Shown piece by piece: positions 7,344 to 15,323 of a stretch of 55,228 nucleotides of DNA. Origin of the DNA: DASSNR01 sp036278935 (GTDB taxonomy: Bacteria > Gemmatimonadota > Gemmatimonadetes > Gemmatimonadales > Gemmatimonadaceae). Position numbers and translations under genes: made by a program. The notes beneath the pieces are model-generated. The model saw only the letters and a program-made list of their open reading frames with translations, had not been told where the DNA came from and made no database searches. The stretch is taken from the NCBI GenBank assembly GCA_036278935.1, contig DASUKA010000038.1:1-55228 (forward strand), given 5' to 3'. How positions within the stretch are numbered: the first letter of the stretch is position 1; each line of letters begins with the position of its first letter.

Positions 7344-8170
7344 TGACGCCGGACTCGCCGTCCCGGTCCGGCGCGGCCGATACGCGCACGACTGATACTG
7401 GCACGGCCGCCGATTACTCCTCCTACCTGCAGCTGGATGCGCTGCTGGCGCTGCAGCGTCCGCTCTCTCACCCCGAGCACCCCGATGAGCTGCTGTTCAT
7501 TGTCGTGCACCAGGCGAGCGAGCTCTGGTTCAAGGTCATCCTGCACGAGATGGAGACGCTCTTCCAGCTGCTGGGCGGAGATGATCCGCTGGCGGCGGTG
7601 TTCTCGGTCCAGCGCATCAACGCGCTCATGCGCATCGTGACCGATCAGCTCTCGGCGCTCGACACGCTCCCGCCCCAGCGCTTCGCGGAGTTCCGCGGCC
7701 TGCTGGGCTCCTCCAGTGGATCGCAGAGCGGGCAATTCCGCGCGCTGGAAGCGGCGGCGGGGGTGCGCGACGAGCACTTTCTGCACGCCATCACCGAGCA
7801 CGGTGATCCGCCGGCGATCGTCCGGCGCTGGCTGGACCGCCCTACCCTGCAATCCCTCTACGAGCGGCTGCTGGAGCGGCATCACACAACGCTCGAGGCA
7901 GTGTACGGAAATCGCGCGCAGTCACCCCTGTTCATGCTTGCGGAGGCGCTGCTGGCGTTCGAGCAGGGGTTTGCCCGGTGGCGCTTTCTGCATGTGCAGC
8001 TGGTAGAGCGCATCATCGGTCCGGCCACGGCCGGCACGGGCGGCACGCTGGGCGCGCGCTATCTGCAACGCACCGTCAGCCAGCGCTTCTTCCCGCGACT
8101 GTGGGAGGTACGCGCACGCTTCTTCGGGAGCGCGGGGCACGGGGCCACCGCAGAGGGCGGCACGCCGTGA
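7343..8170 (+). CDS. kynA: tryptophan 2,3-dioxygenase
   Basis: This 275-residue haem enzyme opens the indole ring of L-tryptophan to N-formylkynurenine, the first step of the kynurenine pathway. The conserved 'HQASELWFKVILHEME' substrate/haem segment, 'SQSGQFR', and the C-terminal 'HVQLVERIIG' followed by 'GTGGTLGARYL' are all present; the His in the VER motif is the usual proximal haem ligand. Length matches bacterial tetrameric TDOs. The N-terminal 25 residues are Ser/Thr/Asp-rich and probably disordered. The gene is coupled at both ends: TGATG with the upstream deacetylase and a 4-base GTGA overlap with the formamidase, which acts on its product. Confidence 0.95.
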   Translation: MTPDSPSRSGAADTRTTDTGTAADYSSYLQLDALLALQRPLSHPEHPDELLFIVVHQASELWFKVILHEMETLFQLLGGDDPLAAVFSVQRINALMRIVTDQLSALDTLPPQRFAEFRGLLGSSSGSQSGQFRALEAAAGVRDEHFLHAITEHGDPPAIVRRWLDRPTLQSLYERLLERHHTTLEAVYGNRAQSPLFMLAEALLAFEQGFARWRFLHVQLVERIIGPATAGTGGTLGARYLQRTVSQRFFPRLWEVRARFFGSAGHGATAEGGTP

Positions 8171-8799
8171 TCCGCGATGTGAGCATCCCCATGGGCCCGG
8201 CCGTACCGGAGTGGCCGGGGGATGTTCCCTTCTCCTGCGGCTGGACATGGCGCATCGCCAGTGGGGCCAGCGTGAACGTCTCCGCCATCACCACGAGCCC
8301 GCACGTCGGCACGCACGCCGATGCGCCTCTGCACGTGCGCGACGGCTGGCCGGCCTCCGACATGCTGCCAATCGACGCGTTCATCGGGCCCGCGGTCGTG
8401 TGCTCCGTGCGCCCGGACGCCGTCCTCATCACACCCGACGATCTGCGCACGCTCCCCGCGCGCGACGCCATACCGCGCCTCCTGCTGCACACCGAGTGCA
8501 GCATTGCCGCAGGGCGCTTTCCCGATGCCTGGCCGGTGCTCGCATCTGCAGCCGTCGAGATGCTCCTGGAGCGCGGCGTGCGACTGGTGGGTGTTGACGC
8601 GCCGTCGGTGGACGCACGCCAGAGCACCACGCTCGAGGTGCACCATCGGCTGTTCGAAGCGGGGGCGAACGTGCTGGAGAATCTGGACCTGCGCGCGGTG
8701 CCCGATGGAGCGTACGAGCTCATCGCGCTCCCGCTCCGGGTACAGGGAATCGACGCGGCGCCGGTGCGCGCCGTGGTGAGGGAGCTCGGCACGGCGTAG
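8167..8799 (+). CDS. kynB: kynurenine formamidase (cyclase family)
   Basis: This 210-residue metal-dependent hydrolase converts N-formylkynurenine to kynurenine and formate. The cyclase-family metal motif 'HVGTHADAPLH' is at residues 46-56, and 'GVDAPSVDA' near residue 140 is also typical. The GTG start at 8167 overlaps the kynA stop by 4 bases, so the two enzymes of consecutive steps are co-translated. The frame is open upstream inside kynA, but homologues start where the GTG lies. Kynureninase is not in the window; the route could lead either to NAD synthesis or to tryptophan breakdown. Confidence 0.93.
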   Translation: MIRDVSIPMGPAVPEWPGDVPFSCGWTWRIASGASVNVSAITTSPHVGTHADAPLHVRDGWPASDMLPIDAFIGPAVVCSVRPDAVLITPDDLRTLPARDAIPRLLLHTECSIAAGRFPDAWPVLASAAVEMLLERGVRLVGVDAPSVDARQSTTLEVHHRLFEAGANVLENLDLRAVPDGAYELIALPLRVQGIDAAPVRAVVRELGTA

Positions 8800-8848
8800 C
8801 CTCCGAACGCCGTCGCATCGATCCTCTCGCCAGCCGGCCGTCAGGCAT

Positions 8849-8860
8849 TAGATTGACGGT
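8849..8860 (+). promoter_or_regulatory. candidate -10 box directly before the cysteine desulfurase start
   Basis: TAGATT (8849-8854) is followed six bases later by the ATG at 8861. There is no Shine-Dalgarno sequence in the gap, which fits a leaderless message. Confidence 0.45.
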
Positions 8861-10024
8861 ATGCCACAGCCCATCTACCTCGATCACGCGGCCACTACAC
8901 CCGTGCGGCGAGAGGTGCGCGAGGCAATGGAGCCGTTCTACGGCCCGCGCTTCGGCAACCCCTCCAGTACGCACCGCTGGGGCCGCGAGGCGCGCGCCGC
9001 CCTGGATGAGGCCCGAGAGCGCGTTGCGCGCTGTGTGGGTGCCGAATCCGATGAGATCTGCTTCACCTCGGGCGGCACCGAAGGAGACAATTTCGCCATC
9101 CTGGGCCCCTGGTGGGCGCTGCGCGCCACGGGGAAGCGGGCCGTGGTCACCACGCCGATCGAGCACAAGGCGGTGCTCGGTGCCGTACATCAGGCGGGGC
9201 AGGACGGCGCGGAGGAGCGCCTGCTCAGCGTGGGAGCCAACGGCGTGGTGGATCTTTCCTCCTTCGAGGCGCTCGTTGACGACGCCGTGGCGGTGTGCTC
9301 GGTCATGTGGGTGAACAACGAGATCGGCACCATCCAGCCCATCGCTGAGCTGGCGGGTCGCGCGAAGGCCCGGGGCGTCGTCTTCCATACCGACGGCGTG
9401 CAGGCGTTCGGCAAGCTCGCGGTGGATGCACGCACCACGCCCTTCGACCTCCTCACCATCTCGGGGCACAAGATCGGTGCGCCCAAGGGAATCGGCGCCA
9501 TCTTCATCCGCCGCGGAACGCCGCTGGAGCCTCTGCTGCATGGCGGCGCCCAGAATCGCGGGCGCCGCCCGGGCACGGAGAACGTTGCGGCTGCCGTGGG
9601 GCTGGCGTGCGCGGCGGAACTGGCGATGGCGGAGCGCGAAGAGGAGATGCATCGCCTCGCCGCAATGCGCGACGAGCTGCAGGCAGCGCTGGTGGAGCGC
9701 ATTCCCGACGCCGTCGTGCACGCGCGCGGCGCGCCGCGCGCTCCCCACATCCTCAACCTCTCCGTGCCCGGCACCGACAGCGAGTCGCTCCTCATGGCGC
9801 TCGACCTGGCGGGTGTAGCGTGCTCCTCGGGCTCGGCATGCCAGAGTGGGAGCGTGGACCCGTCGCATGTGCTCACGGCCATTGGCGTGCCGCGCGAGCT
9901 GGCGACGGCTGCCGTGCGCATGAGCCTCGGCCCGCTCACCACGCCCGAGTGCGTGTCGCGCGTGAGCGAGCTCTTTCCGGCGCTCATCGCCAAGGCGCGG
10001 CGCCTCTCCGGCATCCAGAGCTGA
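8861..10024 (+). CDS. cysteine desulfurase (NifS/IscS family)
   Basis: This 387-residue PLP enzyme mobilises sulfur from L-cysteine as a persulfide. The start 'YLDHAATTPVR' is typical. The PLP lysine is in 'TISGHKIGAPKGIGA' (about residue 204). The catalytic cysteine sits in the short 'CSSGSACQSGS' loop near residue 325, placing it in the class with the SxxC-type loop followed by 'PSHVL'. It lies directly upstream of mnmA on the same strand, so its likely role here is sulfur supply for tRNA 2-thiouridine, possibly also Fe-S assembly. No iscU or sufU scaffold lies nearby. The start is preceded by a TAGATT box at a leaderless distance. Confidence 0.94.
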   Translation: MPQPIYLDHAATTPVRREVREAMEPFYGPRFGNPSSTHRWGREARAALDEARERVARCVGAESDEICFTSGGTEGDNFAILGPWWALRATGKRAVVTTPIEHKAVLGAVHQAGQDGAEERLLSVGANGVVDLSSFEALVDDAVAVCSVMWVNNEIGTIQPIAELAGRAKARGVVFHTDGVQAFGKLAVDARTTPFDLLTISGHKIGAPKGIGAIFIRRGTPLEPLLHGGAQNRGRRPGTENVAAAVGLACAAELAMAEREEEMHRLAAMRDELQAALVERIPDAVVHARGAPRAPHILNLSVPGTDSESLLMALDLAGVACSSGSACQSGSVDPSHVLTAIGVPRELATAAVRMSLGPLTTPECVSRVSELFPALIAKARRLSGIQS

Positions 10025-10083
10025 CGCCCGCCGCGGAATGACGGAGTGAGGCCGCACATGATCGGTGGCGGGAGGATCCGCGC

Positions 10084-11190
10084 ATGAGCGCCGGACGCGT
10101 GCTCGTCGCCATGTCCGGCGGAGTGGACTCGTCGGTCGCGGCAGCCCTGCTGCATGAGCAGGGGTACGAGGTCATCGGCGCGACGATGAAGCTCTTCTGC
10201 TACGGCGACAGCGTTCCGGATCGCCCGTGCTGCTCGCTCGATTCCATCGACGACGCGCGTCGCGTGTGTGAGCAGCTGGGCGTGCCGCATTATGTGCTCA
10301 ACCTGCAGAGCGCGTTCGGGCACGACGTCGTGCAGAACTTCGTGAGCGAGTATGCGGCGGGCCGCACCCCCATACCCTGTGTCCGGTGCAACACGTTCAC
10401 CAAGTTTCGCGATCTGCTGCACAAGGCTGATGCGATCGGCGCGCGATGGATTGCCACCGGACATTACGCGCGCTCGGTGGACGGCGAGCTGCATCGTGGA
10501 CGCGACCCCCAGAAGGATCAGAGCTACTTCCTGTGGGGGATCGACCGTCGCGTGGTGCACCGGATGCTGCTCCCTATCGGCAATCTGACCAAGCCCGAGA
10601 CGCGTGAGAGAGCGCGCGCGCTCGGACTGCACGTAGTGGCGGACAAGACCGAGAGCCAGGACATCTGCTTCGTCCCGGACGGCGATCATACCGCCATCCT
10701 CGCCCGGCACCTGGGTTCCGACGCCCCGTCGCTCTCGCCCGGGCCCTTCCTGACTTCTGATGGCCGTGTGGTGGGTCAGCATCGCGGATTCGCGCGCTTC
10801 ACGATTGGCCAGCGACGCGGACTGCCCGGCGGCTACGCCCACGCCATGTACGTCGTGGCCATCCGCCCCGCCGAGCGCGCGGTGGTGATCGGACCGCGCG
10901 AGGAGTTGCTCGGCCGCGGAGTGATCGCACGCGAGGTCAACTGGATGGTGGACGAGCCGCCGGCTGTCGGCACTGCCGTCCACGTGCAGGTGCGGCATCG
11001 CGCGACGCCGGCGGCGGCGCAGATCCTGCGCATCGATGGCACCGAGATCGAGCTCGCGCTCGATCAGCCCGTCGCGGCCATCACGCCCGGGCAGTCGCTC
11101 GTGCTGTACGACGGCGAGCGCATACTGGGTGGCGGCCTCATCGAGACGGCGCACGGCGCGCGAGCGGCGCTTCCGGTGCTCGCGGCCTAG
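10084..11190 (+). CDS. mnmA: tRNA-specific 2-thiouridylase MnmA
   Basis: This 368-residue enzyme thiolates U34 of tRNA-Lys, -Glu and -Gln. The PP-loop 'SGGVDSS' is at residues 11-17, the first catalytic cysteine lies in 'PCVRCNTFTKF' (about 98-101) and the second in 'ESQDICFVPDGD' (about 200). 'ATGHYAR', 'DQSYFLWGI' and 'IGQRRGL' are hallmark segments. A good ribosome site (GGGAGGA) precedes the ATG. The gene follows the cysteine desulfurase by 59 bases and probably uses its persulfide. One of its substrates, tRNA-Lys(UUU), is encoded at 18968-19040. Confidence 0.97.
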   Translation: MSAGRVLVAMSGGVDSSVAAALLHEQGYEVIGATMKLFCYGDSVPDRPCCSLDSIDDARRVCEQLGVPHYVLNLQSAFGHDVVQNFVSEYAAGRTPIPCVRCNTFTKFRDLLHKADAIGARWIATGHYARSVDGELHRGRDPQKDQSYFLWGIDRRVVHRMLLPIGNLTKPETRERARALGLHVVADKTESQDICFVPDGDHTAILARHLGSDAPSLSPGPFLTSDGRVVGQHRGFARFTIGQRRGLPGGYAHAMYVVAIRPAERAVVIGPREELLGRGVIAREVNWMVDEPPAVGTAVHVQVRHRATPAAAQILRIDGTEIELALDQPVAAITPGQSLVLYDGERILGGGLIETAHGARAALPVLAA

Positions 11191-11285
11191 CCGCATGAAC
11201 CGGGCAGCGCGCCCCGTTGCTCGGGATGGCTCGCGCATCTGACGGGAGTACACAGAAAGAACAGTTCAGCAGCCTGGAGGCCGTG

Positions 11286-12233
11286 ATGCCTGCACCGCAC
11301 AACACGCCAGACACCGCCGCCGCATGGCCGCGACTGTCGCTCGCCGAGTGGAAGGACAGCTACGCTACGCTGCATCTCTGGACGCAGATGGTCGGGAAGA
11401 CGCGCCTGGCACTGGCGCCGCGCGAGAACCACTGGTGGGAGGTTGCGCTGTACGTCACGTCGTCCGGGCTCACCACCTCGCCGATGCCGTACCACACGCG
11501 CAGCATCACCATCGACTTCGACCTCATCGGCCACGCGCTCCTGGTGCGCACGAATGACGGCGCGTCGCGCGAGATAGCGCTCCGTCCGCGTACGGTGGCG
11601 GACTTCTACGCCGAATACCTGGACGTCCTTCGCGCGCTCGGTATCCAGCTCCACCTCTGGTCCATGCCGGTCGAGATCGAGGGCGCCATTCCACTCACCG
11701 ACGATGAGACGCATGGCAGCTATGACAGCGACGCCGTGCATCGCTGGTGGCAAGCGCTCGTCCAAGCCGATCGGCTGTTCAAGCGATTTCGCGCGCGCTT
11801 CATCGGGAAGGCGAGCCCGGTGCATTTCTTCTGGGGCAGCTTCGATCTCGCGACCACGCGCTTTTCGGGCCGCCGCGCCCCTCCGCATGTCGGCAGCGCG
11901 CCCAACGTGCCGGACTCGGTGATGCGCGAGGCGTACTCGCATGAGGAGATCAGTGCCGGCTTCTGGCCGGGCGGCGGCACCATTTCCGATGCCGCGTTCT
12001 ACGCCTATGCGTATCCGGAGCCCGAGGGGTTGCAGGACGCCGCCATCCTGCCGGCAGGGGCGTACTACGATACGACGCTGCGCGAGTTCATTCTGCCATA
12101 CGAGCTCGTTCGGACCGCCGCATCGCCGGACGACGCGGTGGAGGATTTCCTGGACAGCACGTACGCGGCCGCCGCGCACCTCGCGCACTGGGACCGCGGG
12201 GCGCTGGAGCGCGACCCGGGGCAGCGCATGTGA
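11286..12233 (+). CDS. DUF5996 family protein
   Basis: This 315-residue protein matches, from memory of the family, uncharacterised DUF5996 proteins: 'WPRLSLAEWKDSYATLHLWTQMVGK' at the N-terminus, 'HWWEVALYVTSSGLTTSPMPY', 'PVHFFWGSFDLATTRFSGRRAP' and 'SAGFWPGGG' are its conserved blocks. No catalytic motif or membrane segment is visible; it appears cytosolic, rich in Trp and His. I chose the ATG at 11286 because GGAGG at 11276-11280 lies five bases before it; an upstream TTG at 11217 lacks such a site. It precedes the macro-domain gene on the same strand by 40 bases. Confidence 0.8.
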   Translation: MPAPHNTPDTAAAWPRLSLAEWKDSYATLHLWTQMVGKTRLALAPRENHWWEVALYVTSSGLTTSPMPYHTRSITIDFDLIGHALLVRTNDGASREIALRPRTVADFYAEYLDVLRALGIQLHLWSMPVEIEGAIPLTDDETHGSYDSDAVHRWWQALVQADRLFKRFRARFIGKASPVHFFWGSFDLATTRFSGRRAPPHVGSAPNVPDSVMREAYSHEEISAGFWPGGGTISDAAFYAYAYPEPEGLQDAAILPAGAYYDTTLREFILPYELVRTAASPDDAVEDFLDSTYAAAAHLAHWDRGALERDPGQRM

Positions 12234-12273
12234 TGCAGCACATGGGGCACGCAGCCGTCACCATCCACCCTGC

Positions 12274-12783
12274 GTGGCGTTGATCGAGATCATTCGCGGT
12301 GACATCACGACACTCGATGTCGATGCCATCGTCAACGCCGCGAATGCCGAGCTCGCCGGCGGGGGCGGAGTAGATGGAGCCATCCACCGCGCGGCGGGAC
12401 CCGAACTGATGCGCGCCGTGCGGCGCTATCCGGGCTGTCCCACCGGAAGCGCGGTCATGACCGAAGGCTTCGACCTTCCCGCACGCTTCGTGATCCACGC
12501 CGTGGGGCCTATCTGGCGCGGTGGCACGCACGGGGAGCCCGAACTGCTGGCGAATACATACGAGAGCGCCTTCCGTCTGGCGCGTGAGGAAGGCACGATC
12601 CGCTCCATCGCCTTCCCCGCCATCTCCGCCGGCGTGTACGGCTATCCGAAGCCCGATGCCGCCCGCATCGCGCTCGGCGCCATGCGCGCGCACGAGTCCG
12701 AGTTCGATCGCCTGATTGCCGTCCTCTTCGACGAACCGCATCTCGAGATCTACCAGCGAATGCTCGCGGAGTTGCCCCCATAG
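12274..12783 (+). CDS. macro domain protein (probable O-acetyl-ADP-ribose deacetylase)
   Basis: This 169-residue stand-alone macro domain would bind ADP-ribose and its derivatives. The signature 'GDITTLDVDAIVNAANAELAGGGGVDGAIH' is split over residues 9-38 and contains the Asn and Asp residues used in catalysis by MacroD/YmdB enzymes; 'FPAISAGVYGYP' is the second phosphate-binding loop. It probably hydrolyses O-acetyl-ADP-ribose or reverses mono-ADP-ribosylation. The start is GTG at 12274; a TTG six bases later is an alternative. There is no clear ribosome site. The stop codon is immediately followed by a palindromic intergenic element. Confidence 0.92.
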   Translation: MALIEIIRGDITTLDVDAIVNAANAELAGGGGVDGAIHRAAGPELMRAVRRYPGCPTGSAVMTEGFDLPARFVIHAVGPIWRGGTHGEPELLANTYESAFRLAREEGTIRSIAFPAISAGVYGYPKPDAARIALGAMRAHESEFDRLIAVLFDEPHLEIYQRMLAELPP

Positions 12784-12961
12784 GAACGGCGAGAGAGGAG
12801 AAAGGCGGGAGGGGCGTTTATGAGTTGTGAGTGTCCAGCTATGAGTTTTGGACCGGCCGTGGGAGAGGAGATCGCTGCCCGCCGACCCGACACCCGCTCC
12901 CCTGCCGTTCCTGACCCATTGACTCACTGCCCCCTCTCGCCTTTCTCCTTTCTCCTCTCGC
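12783..12961. repeat. palindromic intergenic element with purine/pyrimidine arms
   Basis: It starts at the macro gene stop codon with GGAACGGC (12783-12790) and a purine arm (GAGAGAGGAGAAAGGCGGG); the matching pyrimidine arm (CTCTCGCCTTTCTCC and CTCCTCTCG) lies at 12932-12960 and GCCGTTCC at 12904-12911. The element fills the gap up to holB. Similar arms recur at 38442-38530, and GGAACGGC/GCCGTTCC also bounds part of the element at 35158-35294. Confidence 0.55.
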
Positions 12962-12964
12962 TTC

Positions 12965-12975
12965 CATATTTCGTC
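12965..12975 (+). promoter_or_regulatory. candidate -10 box directly before holB
   Basis: CATATT (12965-12970) sits five bases before the GTG at 12976 that begins the recognisable delta' fold. It supports choosing that GTG and a leaderless transcript. Confidence 0.35.
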
Positions 12976-14052
12976 GTGCCTCTCGTTCCGCTGTACGGTC
13001 ATCTTGCGCTGCGCCGGCGGCTCGCTGCTACGGTTGCTCGCGGCGCGCTTCCCGGCTCGCTCCTCATTCAGGGACCGCGCGGCATCGGGAAGCAGCGGCT
13101 CGCGCTCTGGCTGGGACAGTATCTCCTCTGCACCGAGCACACGGGGGAGCGTCCATGCGGACAGTGCCAGAGTTGCCGCTTCGCGCTGGCGCTTGGGCAC
13201 CCGGACCTGCGCTGGTTCTTCCCACGCCCCCGTCTCGCCGACGGCAGCGCCGCACACGAGCAGGTGCTCGATGATTATGCCGAGGCGCTCGCGGGACGTG
13301 CCAAGTCGAATGGCCTCTATGCGGCGCCGAGCGGCATGGAAGGCATCTTCGTGGCAACCGTGCGCACCATCGTCACGCTCGCCGCGTACACGCCCACACT
13401 CGGCGCGCGCAAGGTGTTCATCCTCGGGGACGCGGAGCGCATGGTGCCGCAGGAAGGGGCCGACCAGGCCGCGAACGCGTTTCTCAAGCTGCTCGAGGAG
13501 CCTCCGGCCGACACGACGCTGATTCTCACCTCCAGTGAGCCAGGGGCGCTCCTCCCCACCATTCGCTCGCGCGTGGTCACGTTGCGTGCGACGTCGCTCC
13601 CCGATGCCGATGTGCGCGCCTTTCTCGCCGATCCCGCCGTGCGGAGCGCACTGGAAGCGAGCGACGCGTCCGCCCCACGAGAGGACCTCGTGCGTCGTGC
13701 CGCGGGCAGACCCGGGAGCCTGTTCGGCGCTGCCGCGCACACCGCGGCGCGCACGGCGGCCCGCGCGCTGGTGGATGCGGCATCGGCGAGCCGTGCCGAG
13801 CAGATGCGCGTCGCGATGTCGTTCGGCGGATCGCGCTCGCGCGGGTTCTTTTCCGATGTGCTCGACTCCGTGACGGTCCTTCTGCACGAGCGCGCGCAGA
13901 CGGCACTTCGCGCGGGCGACGAGCAGGACGCGATGGCGGCCGCGCGCGCCATCGATCGTGTGGAACACACGAAGCGTCGCGCGACCGGCAACGTGAGTCC
14001 GCCGCTCCTGAGTGCGGCGCTCATCCACGATCTGACGGAGTTCCTTCGGTGA
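12976..14052 (+). CDS. holB: DNA polymerase III subunit delta' (clamp-loader ATPase-like)
   Basis: This 358-residue protein would load the sliding clamp as part of the delta-tau-delta' clamp loader. The fold starts at 'LYGHLALRRRLAATVARGALPGSLLIQGPRGIGK'; the P-loop 'GPRGIGKQ' is present, a zinc-ribbon cysteine cluster follows ('CTEHTGERPCGQCQSC'), then 'NAFLKLLEEPPADTTLILTS' and the arginine-finger region 'LLPTIRSRV'. I placed the start at GTG 12976; the frame is open to ATG 12820, but those 52 codons run through the repeat element and translate to Ser/Pro-rich sequence unlike the family. The stop overlaps moaC by 4 bases. Confidence 0.88.
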   Translation: MPLVPLYGHLALRRRLAATVARGALPGSLLIQGPRGIGKQRLALWLGQYLLCTEHTGERPCGQCQSCRFALALGHPDLRWFFPRPRLADGSAAHEQVLDDYAEALAGRAKSNGLYAAPSGMEGIFVATVRTIVTLAAYTPTLGARKVFILGDAERMVPQEGADQAANAFLKLLEEPPADTTLILTSSEPGALLPTIRSRVVTLRATSLPDADVRAFLADPAVRSALEASDASAPREDLVRRAAGRPGSLFGAAAHTAARTAARALVDAASASRAEQMRVAMSFGGSRSRGFFSDVLDSVTVLLHERAQTALRAGDEQDAMAAARAIDRVEHTKRRATGNVSPPLLSAALIHDLTEFLR

Positions 14053-14525
14053 GCGATCTCTCGCACGTCGATACGGCGGGCCAGGCACGGATGGTGGATG
14101 TGACGGAGAAAGCCGTCACGGATCGATTCGCGCGTGCAACAGGCGTCATCCGAATGCAGCCCGAAACACTGGCCGCAATCCAGCGAAACTCTCTGGGTAA
14201 GGGAGACGTCATATCAGTGGCCAGGGTGGCTGGCGTGATGGCGGCGAAACGGACGGCGGAGCTTATACCCCTCTGTCACCCCCTCCCGCTCACGGATGTC
14301 CAGGTAGTGATTACGGCTGATGAAGCGTTGCCTGGACTCCGCGTGGAAGCTACCGCTCGCACCGTTGGCAAAACTGGTGTCGAGATGGAGGCAATAACGG
14401 CCGTAGCCGTCACCCTGATCACGATTTATGATATGGCGAAGGCAATCGATAGAAGTATGCAAATCACCGACGTTTGTTTATTGGAGAAATCTGGCGGACG
14501 CAGCGGACACTGGCATCGCGCATAA
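14049..14525 (+). CDS. moaC: cyclic pyranopterin monophosphate synthase MoaC
   Basis: This 158-residue enzyme forms cyclic pyranopterin monophosphate, the first stable molybdenum-cofactor precursor, from the MoaA product. Family motifs are intact: 'KGDVISVARVAGVMAAKRT', 'LIPLCHPLPL', 'GVEMEAITAV' and 'IYDMAKAIDR'. The GTG start overlaps the holB stop by 4 bases. The base composition in the second half is clearly more AT-rich than its neighbours (codons such as TTA, ATA, TTT and AAA appear), suggesting recent acquisition or weak codon selection. No moaA, moaD, moaE or moeA lies nearby. Confidence 0.96.
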   Translation: MSDLSHVDTAGQARMVDVTEKAVTDRFARATGVIRMQPETLAAIQRNSLGKGDVISVARVAGVMAAKRTAELIPLCHPLPLTDVQVVITADEALPGLRVEATARTVGKTGVEMEAITAVAVTLITIYDMAKAIDRSMQITDVCLLEKSGGRSGHWHRA

Positions 14526-14558
14526 GCGGCACGTGCGTTGCAAGAGCGGGAGGTTCAG

Positions 14559-14577
14559 CGGGGCGTTGGAAGCCCCG
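14559..14577 (+). terminator. possible terminator hairpin after moaC
   Basis: A 6-base stem (CGGGGC/GCCCCG) with a 7-base loop lies 34 bases after the moaC stop and 36 bases before the transglycosylase start. The T-run is minimal, so it may only be a weak or Rho-assisted end. Confidence 0.35.
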
Positions 14578-14612
14578 TTCGTGCGTCTACACCTATGCAG
14601 ACGAGGGTTCGC

Positions 14613-15299
14613 ATGAAGCACCCACGGCACAGCTATACGCACCGGGGCGATCACATCCGACGATGGAATCGGATCAAGAAGGGACTCCTCATCGCGGCAT
14701 TCCTTGGTGCCGCCGCGCTCCTGCCCCATGAGCGCCCCGCCGAGGCTATTGCATCGGCTTCACCGTTTTCCAAGCATCCCAATACAACCGTCGCGTTACG
14801 CCAGCAACTCGATGCGGCACGCGGTGAGATCAGTCTGCTCAGATCGCAGCTCGATCGAGCCAACATGGTCATGAAGTACTCGACGCGATATCACATCGCC
14901 GCGGACCTGTCCGGCTCCATCTACGATATCGCGCTTGCCGAAGGGATCGATCCCGAGCTTGGCTTCCGGGTGATCAACGTGGAGAGCCAGTTCTACGAAC
15001 ACGCCACGAGCCCCGTGGGTGCGATTGGCCTGACGCAGCTCATGCCGGCCACCGCCAGGTATTTCCGTCCTGGCATCAGCCGCGCGGCGCTGTACGACCG
15101 GACCACCAACCTGCGCATCGGATTCCGCTACCTGCACTCCCTCATCACCGATTATCAGGGGAATGTGAAGCTCGCCCTGCTCGCGTACAACCGCGGGCCG
15201 GCGACGGTGGCGAGCCTGCAGGCCCGGGGTATTGATCCGGGGAACGGCTACGGCCGCCTCGTGACGAAGGGCTATACGGGGGCGGGCGTCATCAACTGA
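14613..15299 (+). CDS. lytic transglycosylase, SLT domain, membrane-anchored
   Basis: This 228-residue peptidoglycan lytic transglycosylase has an N-terminal membrane helix or uncleaved signal at about residues 20-38, a short coiled segment ('RQQLDAARGEISLLRSQLDRA'-type heptads) and a C-terminal SLT fold. The catalytic Glu is in 'VINVESQFYEH', followed by 'GAIGLTQLMPATA', 'RIGFRYLHSLI' and 'LLAYNRGPATV'. It cleaves the MurNAc-GlcNAc bond to a 1,6-anhydro product in the periplasm. I prefer ATG 14613 (preceded by ACGAGGG); ATG 14595 is in frame six codons upstream. It converges on a second, larger transglycosylase gene. Confidence 0.9.
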   Translation: MKHPRHSYTHRGDHIRRWNRIKKGLLIAAFLGAAALLPHERPAEAIASASPFSKHPNTTVALRQQLDAARGEISLLRSQLDRANMVMKYSTRYHIAADLSGSIYDIALAEGIDPELGFRVINVESQFYEHATSPVGAIGLTQLMPATARYFRPGISRAALYDRTTNLRIGFRYLHSLITDYQGNVKLALLAYNRGPATVASLQARGIDPGNGYGRLVTKGYTGAGVIN

Positions 15300-15323
15300 G
15301 CCCCCCGCATCGCTGCGCGCGCC

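Noticed and set aside
9190..11253. A 687-codon open frame on the minus strand across the cysteine desulfurase and mnmA
   Set aside because: It is an antisense shadow of two well-conserved genes; its translation is Arg/Ala/Ser-rich without domains.
12088..14088. A 666-codon minus-strand frame over macro, holB and the repeat
   Set aside because: High-GC antisense frame; all sense genes have intact family motifs.
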